Assembly (NCBI RefSeq): GCF_003044565.1 | Contig: NZ_POXG01000001.1 | Span: 186,001-250,000, forward strand | Reading direction: 5' to 3' | Length of the DNA stretch: 64,000 nucleotides | Origin: Neisseria sicca | GTDB lineage: Bacteria > Pseudomonadota > Gammaproteobacteria > Burkholderiales > Neisseriaceae | Shown: positions 56,408 to 64,000 of the stretch, piece by piece | Layout of the letters: every line of letters starts with the position of its first letter | How positions within the stretch are numbered: the first letter of the stretch is position 1 | Position numbers and translations under genes: made by a program | Notes under the pieces: generated by a model | What the model was told of the DNA's origin: nothing | What the model saw: only the letters and a program-made list of their open reading frames with translations | The model's database searches: none

Positions 56408-56890
56408 TTAAGATATTTTGCCAGTATGCGGTTGGACGGCATCGTATCCACCCGTTGCCAAAAAATCTGCAATATCATACACAGAAGCGATATATTGTCT
56501 GTTCCAATTGCCGTGCTCTTCGAGACTAATTAGGCGGACACTGCGTTGGGGAGGCATACTGTCGGGATAATGGTATAGAGTATTGGCGATAACAAAATAA
56601 AAATTCCGTTTTGCGGCATCATCCAATGAACGATGTCCGACAATCGGCCATGTGCCGTCCTTAAGCAGGTGGTTACCAGTGAACAATACGGGTTGGCGCA
56701 TTTTTTCCGCCCAATTCATCGGCAGCAGGTACTGGAGGTTTTCAGATATTGTTTGATCTTGCTGGAGAGCTAAAACCCCCATCATCAGCTTACTGTAATG
56801 GGAGAAAACCACTTGCGCGATACCGAAACGTCCATCTGCCAAAGGAACGGAGAAAATATCGCCTGATTGGATTTTTAGGGATTTCGGCAT
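56408..56890 (-). CDS. Imm26-like immunity protein
   Basis: 160-residue soluble protein. The start MPKSLKIQSGDIFSVPLADGRFGIAQVVFSHYSKL matches the Imm26 pattern (I..GDIF.VPL.DGR.G.AQV), a family of immunity proteins in polymorphic toxin systems. Start at ATG 56890 is supported by AAAGGAATTATT; an upstream frame to 56920 begins before that site. It ends 28 bases before the split gene and may be cotranscribed with it. No partner toxin is seen in the window. Confidence 0.7.
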   Translation of the reverse strand: MPKSLKIQSGDIFSVPLADGRFGIAQVVFSHYSKLMMGVLALQQDQTISENLQYLLPMNWAEKMRQPVLFTGNHLLKDGTWPIVGHRSLDDAAKRNFYFVIANTLYHYPDSMPPQRSVRLISLEEHGNWNRQYIASVYDIADFLATGGYDAVQPHTGKIS

Positions 56891-56963
56891 AATAATTCCT
56901 TTGTATTTATATGAACACAACTTATTTTTCAGACGACCTCAAAGATGGAAAGATCGTCTGAAA

Positions 56964-57329
56964 TCAACGAATCAACACTAAATCTCCATTTACAAATCCT
57001 GCTGCGATGTGAGGCACACGAAAAACGGCGAGGTCTGGCAACTCGACTGTCAGTTTTCGCACGATTTTAATGACTGTTTCCAATACAATTTCCCAGTTTT
57101 GACCATACAACACAGATAAGTCGGGTTCGGCAGCCATAGGATGAAAATCATCATCCGGGCATGCCCAATCATCATCGTTCTCATCGAAATAGGTTGAACC
57201 GACTAGAGTGATTTGGTAAGGTTCAGCCAACTCGAACGACCAGGCCGCAATATCATGCGGGATATTCTCCCGACTTACAGCCATCAACCAGTTCCTAAAG
57301 TCAGTTTCTAGTTTAATCTCGAAATTCAT
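56964..57329 (-). CDS. hypothetical acidic protein, immunity-like
   Basis: 121-residue acidic soluble protein (pI low, with DENDDDWACPDDDFHP). Start MNFEIKLETDFRNWLMAVSRENI after AAAGGCATACAC. Highly acidic small proteins of this size are common immunity proteins against nuclease toxins, but the family is not recognised. It lies 73 bases upstream of the Imm26-like gene on the same strand, with a DUS pair between. Confidence 0.6.
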   Translation of the reverse strand: MNFEIKLETDFRNWLMAVSRENIPHDIAAWSFELAEPYQITLVGSTYFDENDDDWACPDDDFHPMAAEPDLSVLYGQNWEIVLETVIKIVRKLTVELPDLAVFRVPHIAAGFVNGDLVLIR

Positions 57330-57422
57330 GTGTATGCCTTTGTTTGTAAGATAATTAATTGCCTTTTCCGCTTAACTTTTAGGCGGCAACCAACTACTTG
57401 TCATACAATAGAATCAGAACAT

Positions 57423-57557
57423 ATGATTATATATTTACAAGAAGTAGGCATAATAATGAAACCTATACCATTTTCTATTGGACTAAGTTCTATACTCTTA
57501 TTACTGTTCGAAGATAGAAAACTAGAAATGGGAAGTTTTTATCGTAATTTTTATTAG
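57423..57557 (+). CDS. short AT-rich ORF, possible relic
   Basis: 44 codons from ATG 57423 (MIIYLQEVGIIMKPIPFSIG) to TAG at 57555-57557. An inner ATG at 57456 is also possible. It holds one hydrophobic stretch (GLSSILLLLF). No good ribosome site. It may be the start of a degraded gene at the right end of the island; the remaining bases from 57330 to 57681 show only a DUS hairpin. Confidence 0.3.
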   Translation: MIIYLQEVGIIMKPIPFSIGLSSILLLLFEDRKLEMGSFYRNFY

Positions 57558-57613
57558 AACAAGCAATATCTATATGAATAATCATAGGTTAAATCATAAA
57601 CCTACAAGACTGT

Positions 57614-57647
57614 AAGGTCGTCTGAAAACAACGTTTCAGACGACCTC
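57614..57647. terminator. inverted-DUS terminator
   Basis: AAGGTCGTCTGAAA and TTTCAGACGACCT around ACAACG; 3' of the minus-strand DUF1841 gene. Confidence 0.65.
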
Positions 57648-57681
57648 AAAATCGTTATCTTACATCACATAGAAAACTTTT

Positions 57682-58173
57682 TCATCCATCAAATTTAGCA
57701 TTCACTTCATGTGGATTGATACGGGCGTTTTCCTCCTGCCCTAGACCGACTAATTTACGCAGCCGGGTCATATAGGCATTGACATCCAAACCGCGTCCGT
57801 ATCGTTGCGCTTCCCAAATGGTTTCCGCCAACGCATCCATCATGTCATGTTCGGCACTCACCCAGTCGTTGTTATAACGTGCGCAAAGCTGCTGATGAAT
57901 TGCTCGAATACCTGGGGGCTGGTCAATGGCCGCTTGCTCTTGAAGAGAAAGATGCAGTGACATATGTAAAAACGGGTTGCTCTCCCCGTCTTCAGGTAGC
58001 CAGTTTTTGTCTAAGTAATCTTCAATGTTTTCAAGATAATGGGTATATTCGGGATGAGATTCGATAATGCGTAGGGCTTTATGCTGAAGTGCATCCAGTT
58101 GCAGCGGGGTCAGGCGGTTTTTCCAAACGTGTGCGAAAAATCGGCGGACGTCGTGGGTATTGACATCGTACAT
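57682..58173 (-). CDS. DUF1841 family protein
   Basis: 163-residue cytosolic protein of the DUF1841 family, found mainly in beta- and gamma-proteobacteria. Marks: VRRFFAHVWKNRLTPLQLDALQHKALRIIESHPEYTHYL, NPFLHMSLHLSLQEQ, PPGIRAIHQQL and MMDALAETIWEAQRYGRGLD. Function unknown. Base composition is back to the core level, so the accessory island ends before it. Confidence 0.9.
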   Translation of the reverse strand: MYDVNTHDVRRFFAHVWKNRLTPLQLDALQHKALRIIESHPEYTHYLENIEDYLDKNWLPEDGESNPFLHMSLHLSLQEQAAIDQPPGIRAIHQQLCARYNNDWVSAEHDMMDALAETIWEAQRYGRGLDVNAYMTRLRKLVGLGQEENARINPHEVNAKFDG

Positions 58174-58226
58174 GATGAGAATTGTGGCTATTGAAGCGTC
58201 TGAGAGAATATGTAGAGAAATGGATT

Positions 58227-58268
58227 TATAGCGAGGCAGAACCTGATAACAAGTTCTGCCTCGCTATA
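58227..58268 (+). terminator. strong intrinsic terminator with T-run on +
   Basis: TATAGCGAGGCAGAAC pairs perfectly with GTTCTGCCTCGCTATA (16 bp, 10-base loop), followed by TTTTTATTA on +. Not DUS-based. No + strand gene lies before it; fpr ends on the other side on -, where no T-run follows. Confidence 0.7.
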
Positions 58269-58289
58269 TTTTTATTACTGCTAAAACCC

Positions 58290-59066
58290 TTATTGGTCCA
58301 CAAACGCGCGCTCGATCAGGTAGTCGCCGCGTACGCCTGTTTTCGGGGAAACGGTCAGACCGAAATCGTCCAAAACTTTGCAGGTGTCTTTCAGCATGGC
58401 AGGGCTGCCGCACAGCATGGCGCGGTCGTCTTGCGGGTTGATTTTGGGCAGGCCGATGTCTTCAAACAGTTTGCCGCTTACCATCAGGTCGGTCAGGCGG
58501 CCGTGGTGTTCGTAGTCTTCGCGGGAAACGATCGGGTAGTAAATCAGTTTTTCTTTAACCAAGTCGCCGAGGTATTCGTGTTCGGGCAATTCTTTGGTGA
58601 AGCGGTCGTAGTACGCCAAATCTTTTTTGTAGCGCACGCCGTGTACGAGGATGATTTTTTCAAATTGCTCGTAAATTTCGGGGTCTTTGGTGATGCTCAA
58701 GAAAGGGGCGATGCCGGTACCAGTGCTCAACAGGTAAAGGTGTTTGCCGGGATTCAGGTCGCCGGCAACCAAAGTTCCGGTCGGTTTTTTGCTGATTAAC
58801 ACGTCGTCGCCGACTTTAAGGTGTTGCAGGCGGCTGGTCAGAGGGCCGTCTTGGACTTTAATGCTGAAAAATTCGAGGTGTTCTTCCCAGTTGGCGGAGG
58901 CGACGCTGTATGCGCGCATCAGCGGCTTGCCGTCCACCATCAATCCGACCATGACGAATTGGCCGTTTTCGAAGCGCAACGATTCGTCGCGGGTGCAGGT
59001 AAAGGTGAAATACGCATCCGTCCAGTGGTGTACGGACAATACTTTTTGGGTATTGAATGCTGCCAT
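58290..59066 (-). CDS. fpr: ferredoxin/flavodoxin-NADP reductase
   Basis: 258-residue FAD enzyme exchanging electrons between NADPH and ferredoxin or flavodoxin. FAD motif MRAYSVASANWEEHLEFFSIK, NADP motif STGTGIAPFLSI, and CGSPAMLKDTC. The C-terminus ends in VDQ after YLIERAFV, typical of the bacterial type II FPRs (subclass with an extra C-terminal tail). Start ATG 59066 (MAAFNTQKVLSV); the frame upstream to 59189 lacks a ribosome site. Confidence 0.96.
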   Translation of the reverse strand: MAAFNTQKVLSVHHWTDAYFTFTCTRDESLRFENGQFVMVGLMVDGKPLMRAYSVASANWEEHLEFFSIKVQDGPLTSRLQHLKVGDDVLISKKPTGTLVAGDLNPGKHLYLLSTGTGIAPFLSITKDPEIYEQFEKIILVHGVRYKKDLAYYDRFTKELPEHEYLGDLVKEKLIYYPIVSREDYEHHGRLTDLMVSGKLFEDIGLPKINPQDDRAMLCGSPAMLKDTCKVLDDFGLTVSPKTGVRGDYLIERAFVDQ

Positions 59067-59233
59067 TTGAGTTTCCTGTCGGTAAATCCGTCTGAACACG
59101 CGGGTCGGGCGGATGATGGTTTTAAAAGGGTTTTCAGACGACCTGTCTCGCCTGTGAATAGATAGTGCCGAATTAGAGCAAACGCGCAATTTTAAACGAA
59201 AATATTTATCATCACAATGCTTGCTGCCTCGTA

Positions 59234-59264
59234 GAGGTCGTCTGAAAACTTTTCAGACGACCTC
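59234..59264. terminator. inverted-DUS terminator between thrC and fpr
   Basis: AGAGGTCGTCTGAAAA and TTTTCAGACGACCTCT almost abutting, 3' of thrC on -. Confidence 0.7.
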
Positions 59265-59278
59265 TTGGGCAACACGCA

Positions 59279-60691
59279 TTACTTATCTAAGGTTTCGCGG
59301 ATAATTTCTTTAACGGCGGCTGCATTGTTCGGCACGACTTGGACGCGCTGCGGCAGGTTTTCCAAACCTTCCAACGCGGCAGGGCGCGGAATGGCGACAT
59401 CGCCGACCGCTTCGCGTATGGTCGCATCGAATTTTGCCGCCAATGCGGTTTCCAAACACACAACCATCTCCCCTTCTTCGCGCACTTCGCGAGCGACTTT
59501 TACGCCATCGGCGGTGTGCGGGTCGATGAGTTCTTTGTCTTGCTCGTAAACCTGCTTAATGGTGGCGAGGCGGTCGGCGTGGGTGGATTTGCCGGAGGTA
59601 AAACCGTATTTGCCGCCGACTTTTTCCAAGGCAAACTGCAAGTCAAAGCCTTTGCCCGCCGCTACTTCCGCCCACAGCGTATTGATTTCCTGAGGATCGC
59701 GATCCATCAGGTCGAACACGAAACGCTCGAAGTTGGACGCTTTGGAAATGTCCATAGACGGGCTGGAGGTAACATAAGTATGCTCGCTGTTTCGCGGGCG
59801 GTATGCGCCGGTTTTGAAAAACTCGTCCAACACATCGTTTTCATTGGTCGCGACAATCAGGCGGCGGATAGGCAGGCCCATTTGTTTGGCGATGTGTCCC
59901 GCGCAAACGTTGCCGAAGTTGCCGCTCGGCACGCAGAAGCTGACCTGCTCGTCATTGCTTTGCGTCGCCTTGAAATAGCCTGCAAAGTAATAAACCACTT
60001 GCGCGACGATGCGTCCCCAGTTGATCGAATTAACCGTACCGATATGGTATTTTTCCTTGAACGCGGCATCGTTTTGCACCGCCTTCACAATGTCCTGACA
60101 GTCGTCAAACATACCCTTCACGGCGATATTGTGGATATTCTCGTCTTGCAGACTGTACATCTGCGCACGTTGGAACGCGCTCATTTTGCCGTCGGGTGAC
60201 AGCATAAATACATTCACGCCCTTTTTACCGCGCAACGCATATTCCGCAGCCGAACCCGTATCGCCGCTGGTTGCGCCCAAGATATTGAGTTCCCTGCCCT
60301 TTTTGTTCAACACATATTCAAACGCATTGCCCAAAAACTGCATCGCCATATCCTTGAACGCCAGCGTCGGGCCGTTGGACAGGGCTTGGATTTTGATACC
60401 GTCGGACAAAGTACGCACAGGCGTGATTTCCTTAGAGCCGAACGCCGCTTCCGTATAAGTACGGTTCACAATATCGCGCAAATCGTCCGCCGGAATATCC
60501 GTTACAAACAGGCTCATCACCTCAAACGCCAGCTCCGGATAGCTCAAACCGCGCCACTTGTCCAAAGTCTCGCGGCTGACCTGCGGATAACGCTCCGGCA
60601 GCATCAAACCGCCGTCGGGCGCAAGCCCCATCAACAAAACCTCGCTAAATGGTTTATGCGCCGTCTCGCCGCGCGTACTGATATATTTCAT
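59279..60691 (-). CDS. thrC: threonine synthase
   Basis: 470-residue PLP enzyme converting phosphohomoserine to threonine. Start MKYISTRGETAHKPFSEVLLMGLAPDGGLMLPE is the classical N-terminus. PLP lysine in PTLAFKDMAMQFLGNAFEYVL; phosphate loop in LGATSGDTGSAAEYAL. It is of the longer (subgroup with N-terminal domain) bacterial type. Start ATG 60691 is the standard one; upstream codons to 60766 are not used. Ends just before an inverted DUS. Confidence 0.97.
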   Translation of the reverse strand: MKYISTRGETAHKPFSEVLLMGLAPDGGLMLPERYPQVSRETLDKWRGLSYPELAFEVMSLFVTDIPADDLRDIVNRTYTEAAFGSKEITPVRTLSDGIKIQALSNGPTLAFKDMAMQFLGNAFEYVLNKKGRELNILGATSGDTGSAAEYALRGKKGVNVFMLSPDGKMSAFQRAQMYSLQDENIHNIAVKGMFDDCQDIVKAVQNDAAFKEKYHIGTVNSINWGRIVAQVVYYFAGYFKATQSNDEQVSFCVPSGNFGNVCAGHIAKQMGLPIRRLIVATNENDVLDEFFKTGAYRPRNSEHTYVTSSPSMDISKASNFERFVFDLMDRDPQEINTLWAEVAAGKGFDLQFALEKVGGKYGFTSGKSTHADRLATIKQVYEQDKELIDPHTADGVKVAREVREEGEMVVCLETALAAKFDATIREAVGDVAIPRPAALEGLENLPQRVQVVPNNAAAVKEIIRETLDK

Positions 60692-60778
60692 GATTTCTTC
60701 TCTATAAAAACAAAAATATTGCCAATCAAAACAGGAAACCTGCCAGCGAACAATCCCGCAAGCCACCCTATCCCGACC

Positions 60779-60791
60779 TTAATCCACTATA
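60779..60791. repeat. solo Correia-element end
   Basis: TTAATCCACTATA without a matching left half; the sequence before it is not Correia. It lies upstream of thrC, next to an inverted DUS pair (60796-60832). Confidence 0.45.
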
Positions 60792-60834
60792 AACTTTCAG
60801 ACGACCCCGATACACAGAGGTCGTCTGAAAAACA

Positions 60835-61212
60835 TTATCTATACAAACGCTTGAAACAAGCATTGACGGTTTTCACCGTTACCGACGCAATCGCACGATC
60901 GCGCGAAGAAGGATTCAAAACATCCATCAACTCTTGCGCGGACACCTGATTCGGCGCCTCCTCGCTCGCGCAGCCGCAGATTTTGTCTTCCCACTCGCGC
61001 TGTTTGTCCGCGCTCATCGTCAGCGCAATCAAACGCCACTCATTACGCTTGTTCAACTCCGAACGGCATTGATGATCAACCGCCATTTTCACCACGCTGC
61101 CGCCAATCCCCGTACCGCCGCCCAAACCGCCGAACGCCGAGTCAGCATCATAAGCGCAACCGCCCAACAACACCGCCACAGAAGCAACGGCGACCATCTT
61201 TTTCATATTCAT
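60835..61212 (-). CDS. predicted lipoprotein with conserved cysteines
   Basis: 125-residue lipoprotein: signal MNMKKMVAVASVAVLLGGC with lipobox LGGC, then a Gly-rich stretch (AFGGLGGGTGIGGSVV) and a C-terminal domain with cysteines in DHQCRSELNK, ICGCASEEAPNQVSAQEL and VNACFKRLYR. It resembles the lipoprotein at 22718 (ICSCASEKTADQIS) and is probably its paralogue. GGGATGG lies just before the ATG at 61212. Confidence 0.75.
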   Translation of the reverse strand: MNMKKMVAVASVAVLLGGCAYDADSAFGGLGGGTGIGGSVVKMAVDHQCRSELNKRNEWRLIALTMSADKQREWEDKICGCASEEAPNQVSAQELMDVLNPSSRDRAIASVTVKTVNACFKRLYR

Positions 61213-61369
61213 AACCATCCCTTGCCGCAAGGTCGTCTGAAACGCCCCGCAAAGTCTTTAAACAAACGCGTATTATACCGTAAGCAGTGTGAGATGGGGG
61301 ATTGGGAGACGTGGGGTATAATTTGGAAAATATTGAATGATCTTATAGAAATAAGGAGTGGTATTCAAA

Positions 61370-62770
61370 ATGTACAAACCAAAGAAAAAATCTTCATTTG
61401 TTGAAGTCTTGGAAATAATCGGCAAATCGATAACAATTTTAGCTTCAGCAGGAGTGATATTAGGCGGCTTTCTTTCCTACAGCTACTTATCTTTCATCCG
61501 GCAGCCAAGTGTTTTTACCGATGCAATATCAAATCCTTCTAGTCTAGCATCTATTTTAATCACATTTGTATTAACAATAATAGCCCTTATTAGCCCATAT
61601 ATTTTCCCTCACATACTTATCCCTTTATCGAAAGATGTTAAACAGGAAAAAATAGCTATTAAAAATCTGCTACCATGCTTATCCATAGCTCCTTTAACAT
61701 TTATAGCAATAATTACATATATATATTTATCCAATGATCTTCCTAAAATCATATTAGAATATATTTCATATATCGCTATTTTTCTCCCTGTGAGTGTATA
61801 TTTAATTCAAATAACAATCAAAAACAGGAAAGATATTGAAATTTTTATATTAAAATTTATTTTCTATGCAATATACTACCTAGTATCAGCATTGATCTTG
61901 TTTCCTATAATCATTATTTTTACTATTCCAGCTTTAATTTATTTAATAATATTTTCAAATAATGATATAAAAAATATATATATAATTAAAATTATTGATT
62001 TTTTAAAAAAATTAAAAAATTATTTTTCTAAAAATAAGAATAAAAAAAGAAAAAATAAGATAACAGAGGAAATTACTACATTAATACTCTTTATAATGAT
62101 AATTATACTCTCATCTGCTACAACATTTTTATACTCCTTAGTTTTTATAATAATGACTAACGATTGGTTGCCTGGAGAAGAAACTCAATACTTATACTTA
62201 CTTTTTCTCGGCATAATGATGCTATTGAATGTCTTCTTAGTCTCTCGCTTCATTCGCCACCAAAAAAACAATAAAAATGATCATAAGAAAGTTCTTATAT
62301 TTCCTTGTATGATTGCTTTTTTTTCATTACTCTTGATAGTAATACTATCTGAAAATTTTTCTGTGCGTATGCTTTATCCAGTTCGTTTTACAGAAATACC
62401 ACAAAACTCTTCATGGTATTTATTACACAATAATTTTCAACAAAACAATGGCTTGCAAGAAACTAGTGGGATTGATAAAAATGACTTATTCAAGTTAAAA
62501 CAGAAATTTAAATGCTCTGTGCTCTCAGAAAAAGAAAAAGTAGAAAAAGACATTACCTGTTCTTCAATCCCCGAACAACGCAACAACGCCCTATACGGCT
62601 ACATGGCTTGGAACTTAGGCGACACTAAGGTCTTCTGCCCACCAACTGTTGAAAACAACAAAGGAAAAAAGGAAGCCGCAAAATTAGCAACAGAATGTAT
62701 CGTTATCAGTGGGAAATTCCTGCAAATTTTGAATGAAAACTATATTGATATTATGCCCAAAGAGCGTTAA
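61370..62770 (+). CDS. AT-rich polytopic membrane protein, unknown
   Basis: 466-residue protein with about nine membrane segments in the N-terminal 340 residues (for example TILASAGVILGGFLSYSYL, ISPYIFPHILIPL, FLPVSVYLIQITI, FPIIIIFTIPALIYLIIF), a lysine-rich cytoplasmic loop near residues 205-230 (KKLKNYFSKNKNKKRKNK), and a C-terminal soluble part with four cysteines (FKCSVLS, ITCSSIP, KVFCPPT, TECIVIS). It is far richer in A/T than its neighbours thrC and rarA, which suggests horizontal acquisition. ATG 61370 follows AAGGAG. Family not recognised. Confidence 0.75.
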   Translation: MYKPKKKSSFVEVLEIIGKSITILASAGVILGGFLSYSYLSFIRQPSVFTDAISNPSSLASILITFVLTIIALISPYIFPHILIPLSKDVKQEKIAIKNLLPCLSIAPLTFIAIITYIYLSNDLPKIILEYISYIAIFLPVSVYLIQITIKNRKDIEIFILKFIFYAIYYLVSALILFPIIIIFTIPALIYLIIFSNNDIKNIYIIKIIDFLKKLKNYFSKNKNKKRKNKITEEITTLILFIMIIILSSATTFLYSLVFIIMTNDWLPGEETQYLYLLFLGIMMLLNVFLVSRFIRHQKNNKNDHKKVLIFPCMIAFFSLLLIVILSENFSVRMLYPVRFTEIPQNSSWYLLHNNFQQNNGLQETSGIDKNDLFKLKQKFKCSVLSEKEKVEKDITCSSIPEQRNNALYGYMAWNLGDTKVFCPPTVENNKGKKEAAKLATECIVISGKFLQILNENYIDIMPKER

Positions 62771-62834
62771 TCCTCCTTTCAGACGACCTGCTATAATCCA
62801 CGTCGTCTGAAAACCCTCTTTCACGGAAACCGCC

Positions 62835-64000
62835 ATGTCCGACCTTTTCACCCGCCAACCCGATGCGCCGCTTGCCGAACGCCTGCGCCCGCATACGCTT
62901 GATGACGTTATCGGGCAGCAGCATTTAATCGGCGAAGGCAAGCCGCTGCGTGTGGCGGTGGAAGGCGGGAAACCGCATTCTATGTTGCTGTGGGGGCCGC
63001 CGGGCGTGGGCAAGACGACGTTGGCGCGGATTTTGGCGCAGAGTTTCAATGCCCAGTTTCTGCCTGTTTCCGCCGTATTCTCCGGCGTGAAGGACATACG
63101 CGAGGCAATCGACAAGGCAGAAATCGCCTTGCAGCAGGGACGCGCGACGATTTTGTTTGTCGATGAAGTCCACCGCTTCAACAAGGCGCAGCAGGACGCG
63201 TTTTTGCCCCATGTCGAAAGCGGTTTGCTGACCTTTATCGGCGCGACTACGGAAAATCCGTCGTTTGAAGTCAATCCCGCGCTGTTGAGCCGCGCGCAGG
63301 TGTATGTTTTGCAATCCTTGTCTTCAGACGACCTCAAGAAACTGATTGCCAAAGTATTGGCATTGCCCGAATACCGGGATTTCACGATTGAAGCCGATGC
63401 GCAGGAGCTGCTCGTCAATACCGCCGACGGCGATGCGCGCAGATTGTTGAATTTATTGGAGCAACTTTTACGCGCCGCCGACACACGTCGTCTGAAAACC
63501 CTGACCGCCGAATTTCTCGTCGACAGCTTGGGCGCGCAAATCCGCCGTTTCGACAAAGGCGGCGAGAGTTTCTACAACCAAATCTCCGCCCTGCACAAAT
63601 CCGTGCGCGGCTCGCATCCGAATGCCGCGCTGTATTGGTTCTGCCGTATGCTCGACGGCGGCACTGACCCGCGCTACCTCGCCCGCCGCATCGTGCGCAT
63701 GGCGTGGGAGGACATCGGGCTTGCCGACCCGCGCGCCTTCCAAATCGCCAACGATGCCGCCGCCACCTTCGAACGCTTAGGCTCGCCCGAAGGCGAACTC
63801 GCGCTGGCGCAAGCCGTGCTGTACCTTGCCGCCGCCGCGAAATCCAACGCGGGCTACAAGGCATACAACCAAATGCGCCGCTTCGTCAAAGAAAACGCCA
63901 GCGACGAAGTACCCGTCCACCTACGCAACGCCCCGACCAAGTTGATGAAGGAATTGGGCTACGGACGCGAATACCGCTACGCCCACGACGAACCGAACGC
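62835..64000 (+). CDS. rarA: replication-associated recombination protein RarA (3' end beyond window)
   Basis: 388 visible residues of the AAA+ ATPase RarA (MgsA), related to clamp-loader subunits and acting at stalled replication forks. Start MSDLFTRQPDAPLAERLRPHTLDDVIGQQHLI. Walker A is LLWGPPGVGKTTLARIL, Walker B FVDEVHRFNKAQQDAFLPHVE, sensor 1 FIGATTENPSFEVNPALLSR. The C-terminal part SALHKSVRGSHPNAALYWFCRML and RRIVRMAWEDIGLADP is the MgsA family domain. The gene reaches the right window edge without a stop. DUS words are embedded at about 63322 and 63486. Confidence 0.96.
   Translation, partial: MSDLFTRQPDAPLAERLRPHTLDDVIGQQHLIGEGKPLRVAVEGGKPHSMLLWGPPGVGKTTLARILAQSFNAQFLPVSAVFSGVKDIREAIDKAEIALQQGRATILFVDEVHRFNKAQQDAFLPHVESGLLTFIGATTENPSFEVNPALLSRAQVYVLQSLSSDDLKKLIAKVLALPEYRDFTIEADAQELLVNTADGDARRLLNLLEQLLRAADTRRLKTLTAEFLVDSLGAQIRRFDKGGESFYNQISALHKSVRGSHPNAALYWFCRMLDGGTDPRYLARRIVRMAWEDIGLADPRAFQIANDAAATFERLGSPEGELALAQAVLYLAAAAKSNAGYKAYNQMRRFVKENASDEVPVHLRNAPTKLMKELGYGREYRYAHDEPN

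Noticed and set aside
57330..57422. Upstream part of a 75-residue frame ending at 57557
   Set aside because: It overlaps the promoter side of the divergent gene and has no start signal; only the part from 57423 is listed, at low confidence.

Overview
The window is chromosomal DNA of a Neisseria species. Three repeat systems point to this: about one DNA uptake sequence (DUS) per kilobase, nearly always the variant AGGTCGTCTGAA (the 'muc' dialect of Neisseria commensals, not the meningococcal ATGCCGTCTGAA); ten Correia elements (TATAGTGGATTAA ends, 105-107 bp or 155-157 bp forms); and one 181 bp AT-rich MITE with GAGACCTTTGCAA ends. Nearly every housekeeping product is typically neisserial. A complete mreB-mreC-mreD-mrdA-rodA elongasome operon is present, which I recall as missing from the coccoid pathogens N. 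gonorrhoeae and N. meningitidis, so this is a commensal lineage. I do not name a species.

Layout. 0-8 kb: biotin synthase (partial), a small membrane protein, MarC and the cell-shape operon on the minus strand. 8-17 kb: gatC, gatA and gatB for tRNA amidotransferase, spread out and interspersed with small accessory genes (WGR, DUF4240, DUF6714-like, SUKH/SMI1-KNR4, small membrane proteins, suppressor-of-fused), several belonging to families used as immunity proteins against polymorphic toxins. 17-33 kb: redox and stress genes (ferredoxin reductase, DUF302 lipoprotein, rhodanese, AhpD-like protein with a divergent AraC regulator), rlmJ, fbp, argB, an M14 carboxypeptidase, lgt, sirtuin, alaA, glyA and sotB. 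33-52 kb: yidB-like, dedA, hda, HAD phosphatase, cutA, panD, kdsA, lipoproteins, a DUF4198 protein, fghA, proS, dinB, APS reductase, alpha-carbonic anhydrase and an OFA-family transporter. 52.5-57.6 kb: an AT-rich accessory island. 57.7-64 kb: DUF1841, fpr, thrC, an AT-rich 466-residue membrane protein and rarA (partial).

The most interesting part is the island at 52.5-57.6 kb. Between two 147-bp direct repeats lies a wrecked toxin-immunity cassette on the minus strand. The 3' end of a toxin gene encodes a NucA/NucB-type DNase domain. It is cut by the MITE, which is flanked by a perfect 5-bp duplication CTTTT, and removing the MITE restores the reading frame. Next to it is the presumptive immunity gene, split by one in-frame TAA. 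More orphan immunity-like genes follow, one of them a 302-codon frame split by one in-frame TGA. The same decay pattern appears downstream of the suppressor-of-fused gene at 16.3 kb. With the gat locus, this suggests two chromosomal sites that collect immunity genes without a working toxin in view.

Most intergenic spaces carry inverted DUS pairs that look like intrinsic terminators, often paired with Correia elements. No rRNA, tRNA, CRISPR array, prophage or intact insertion sequence was recognised.
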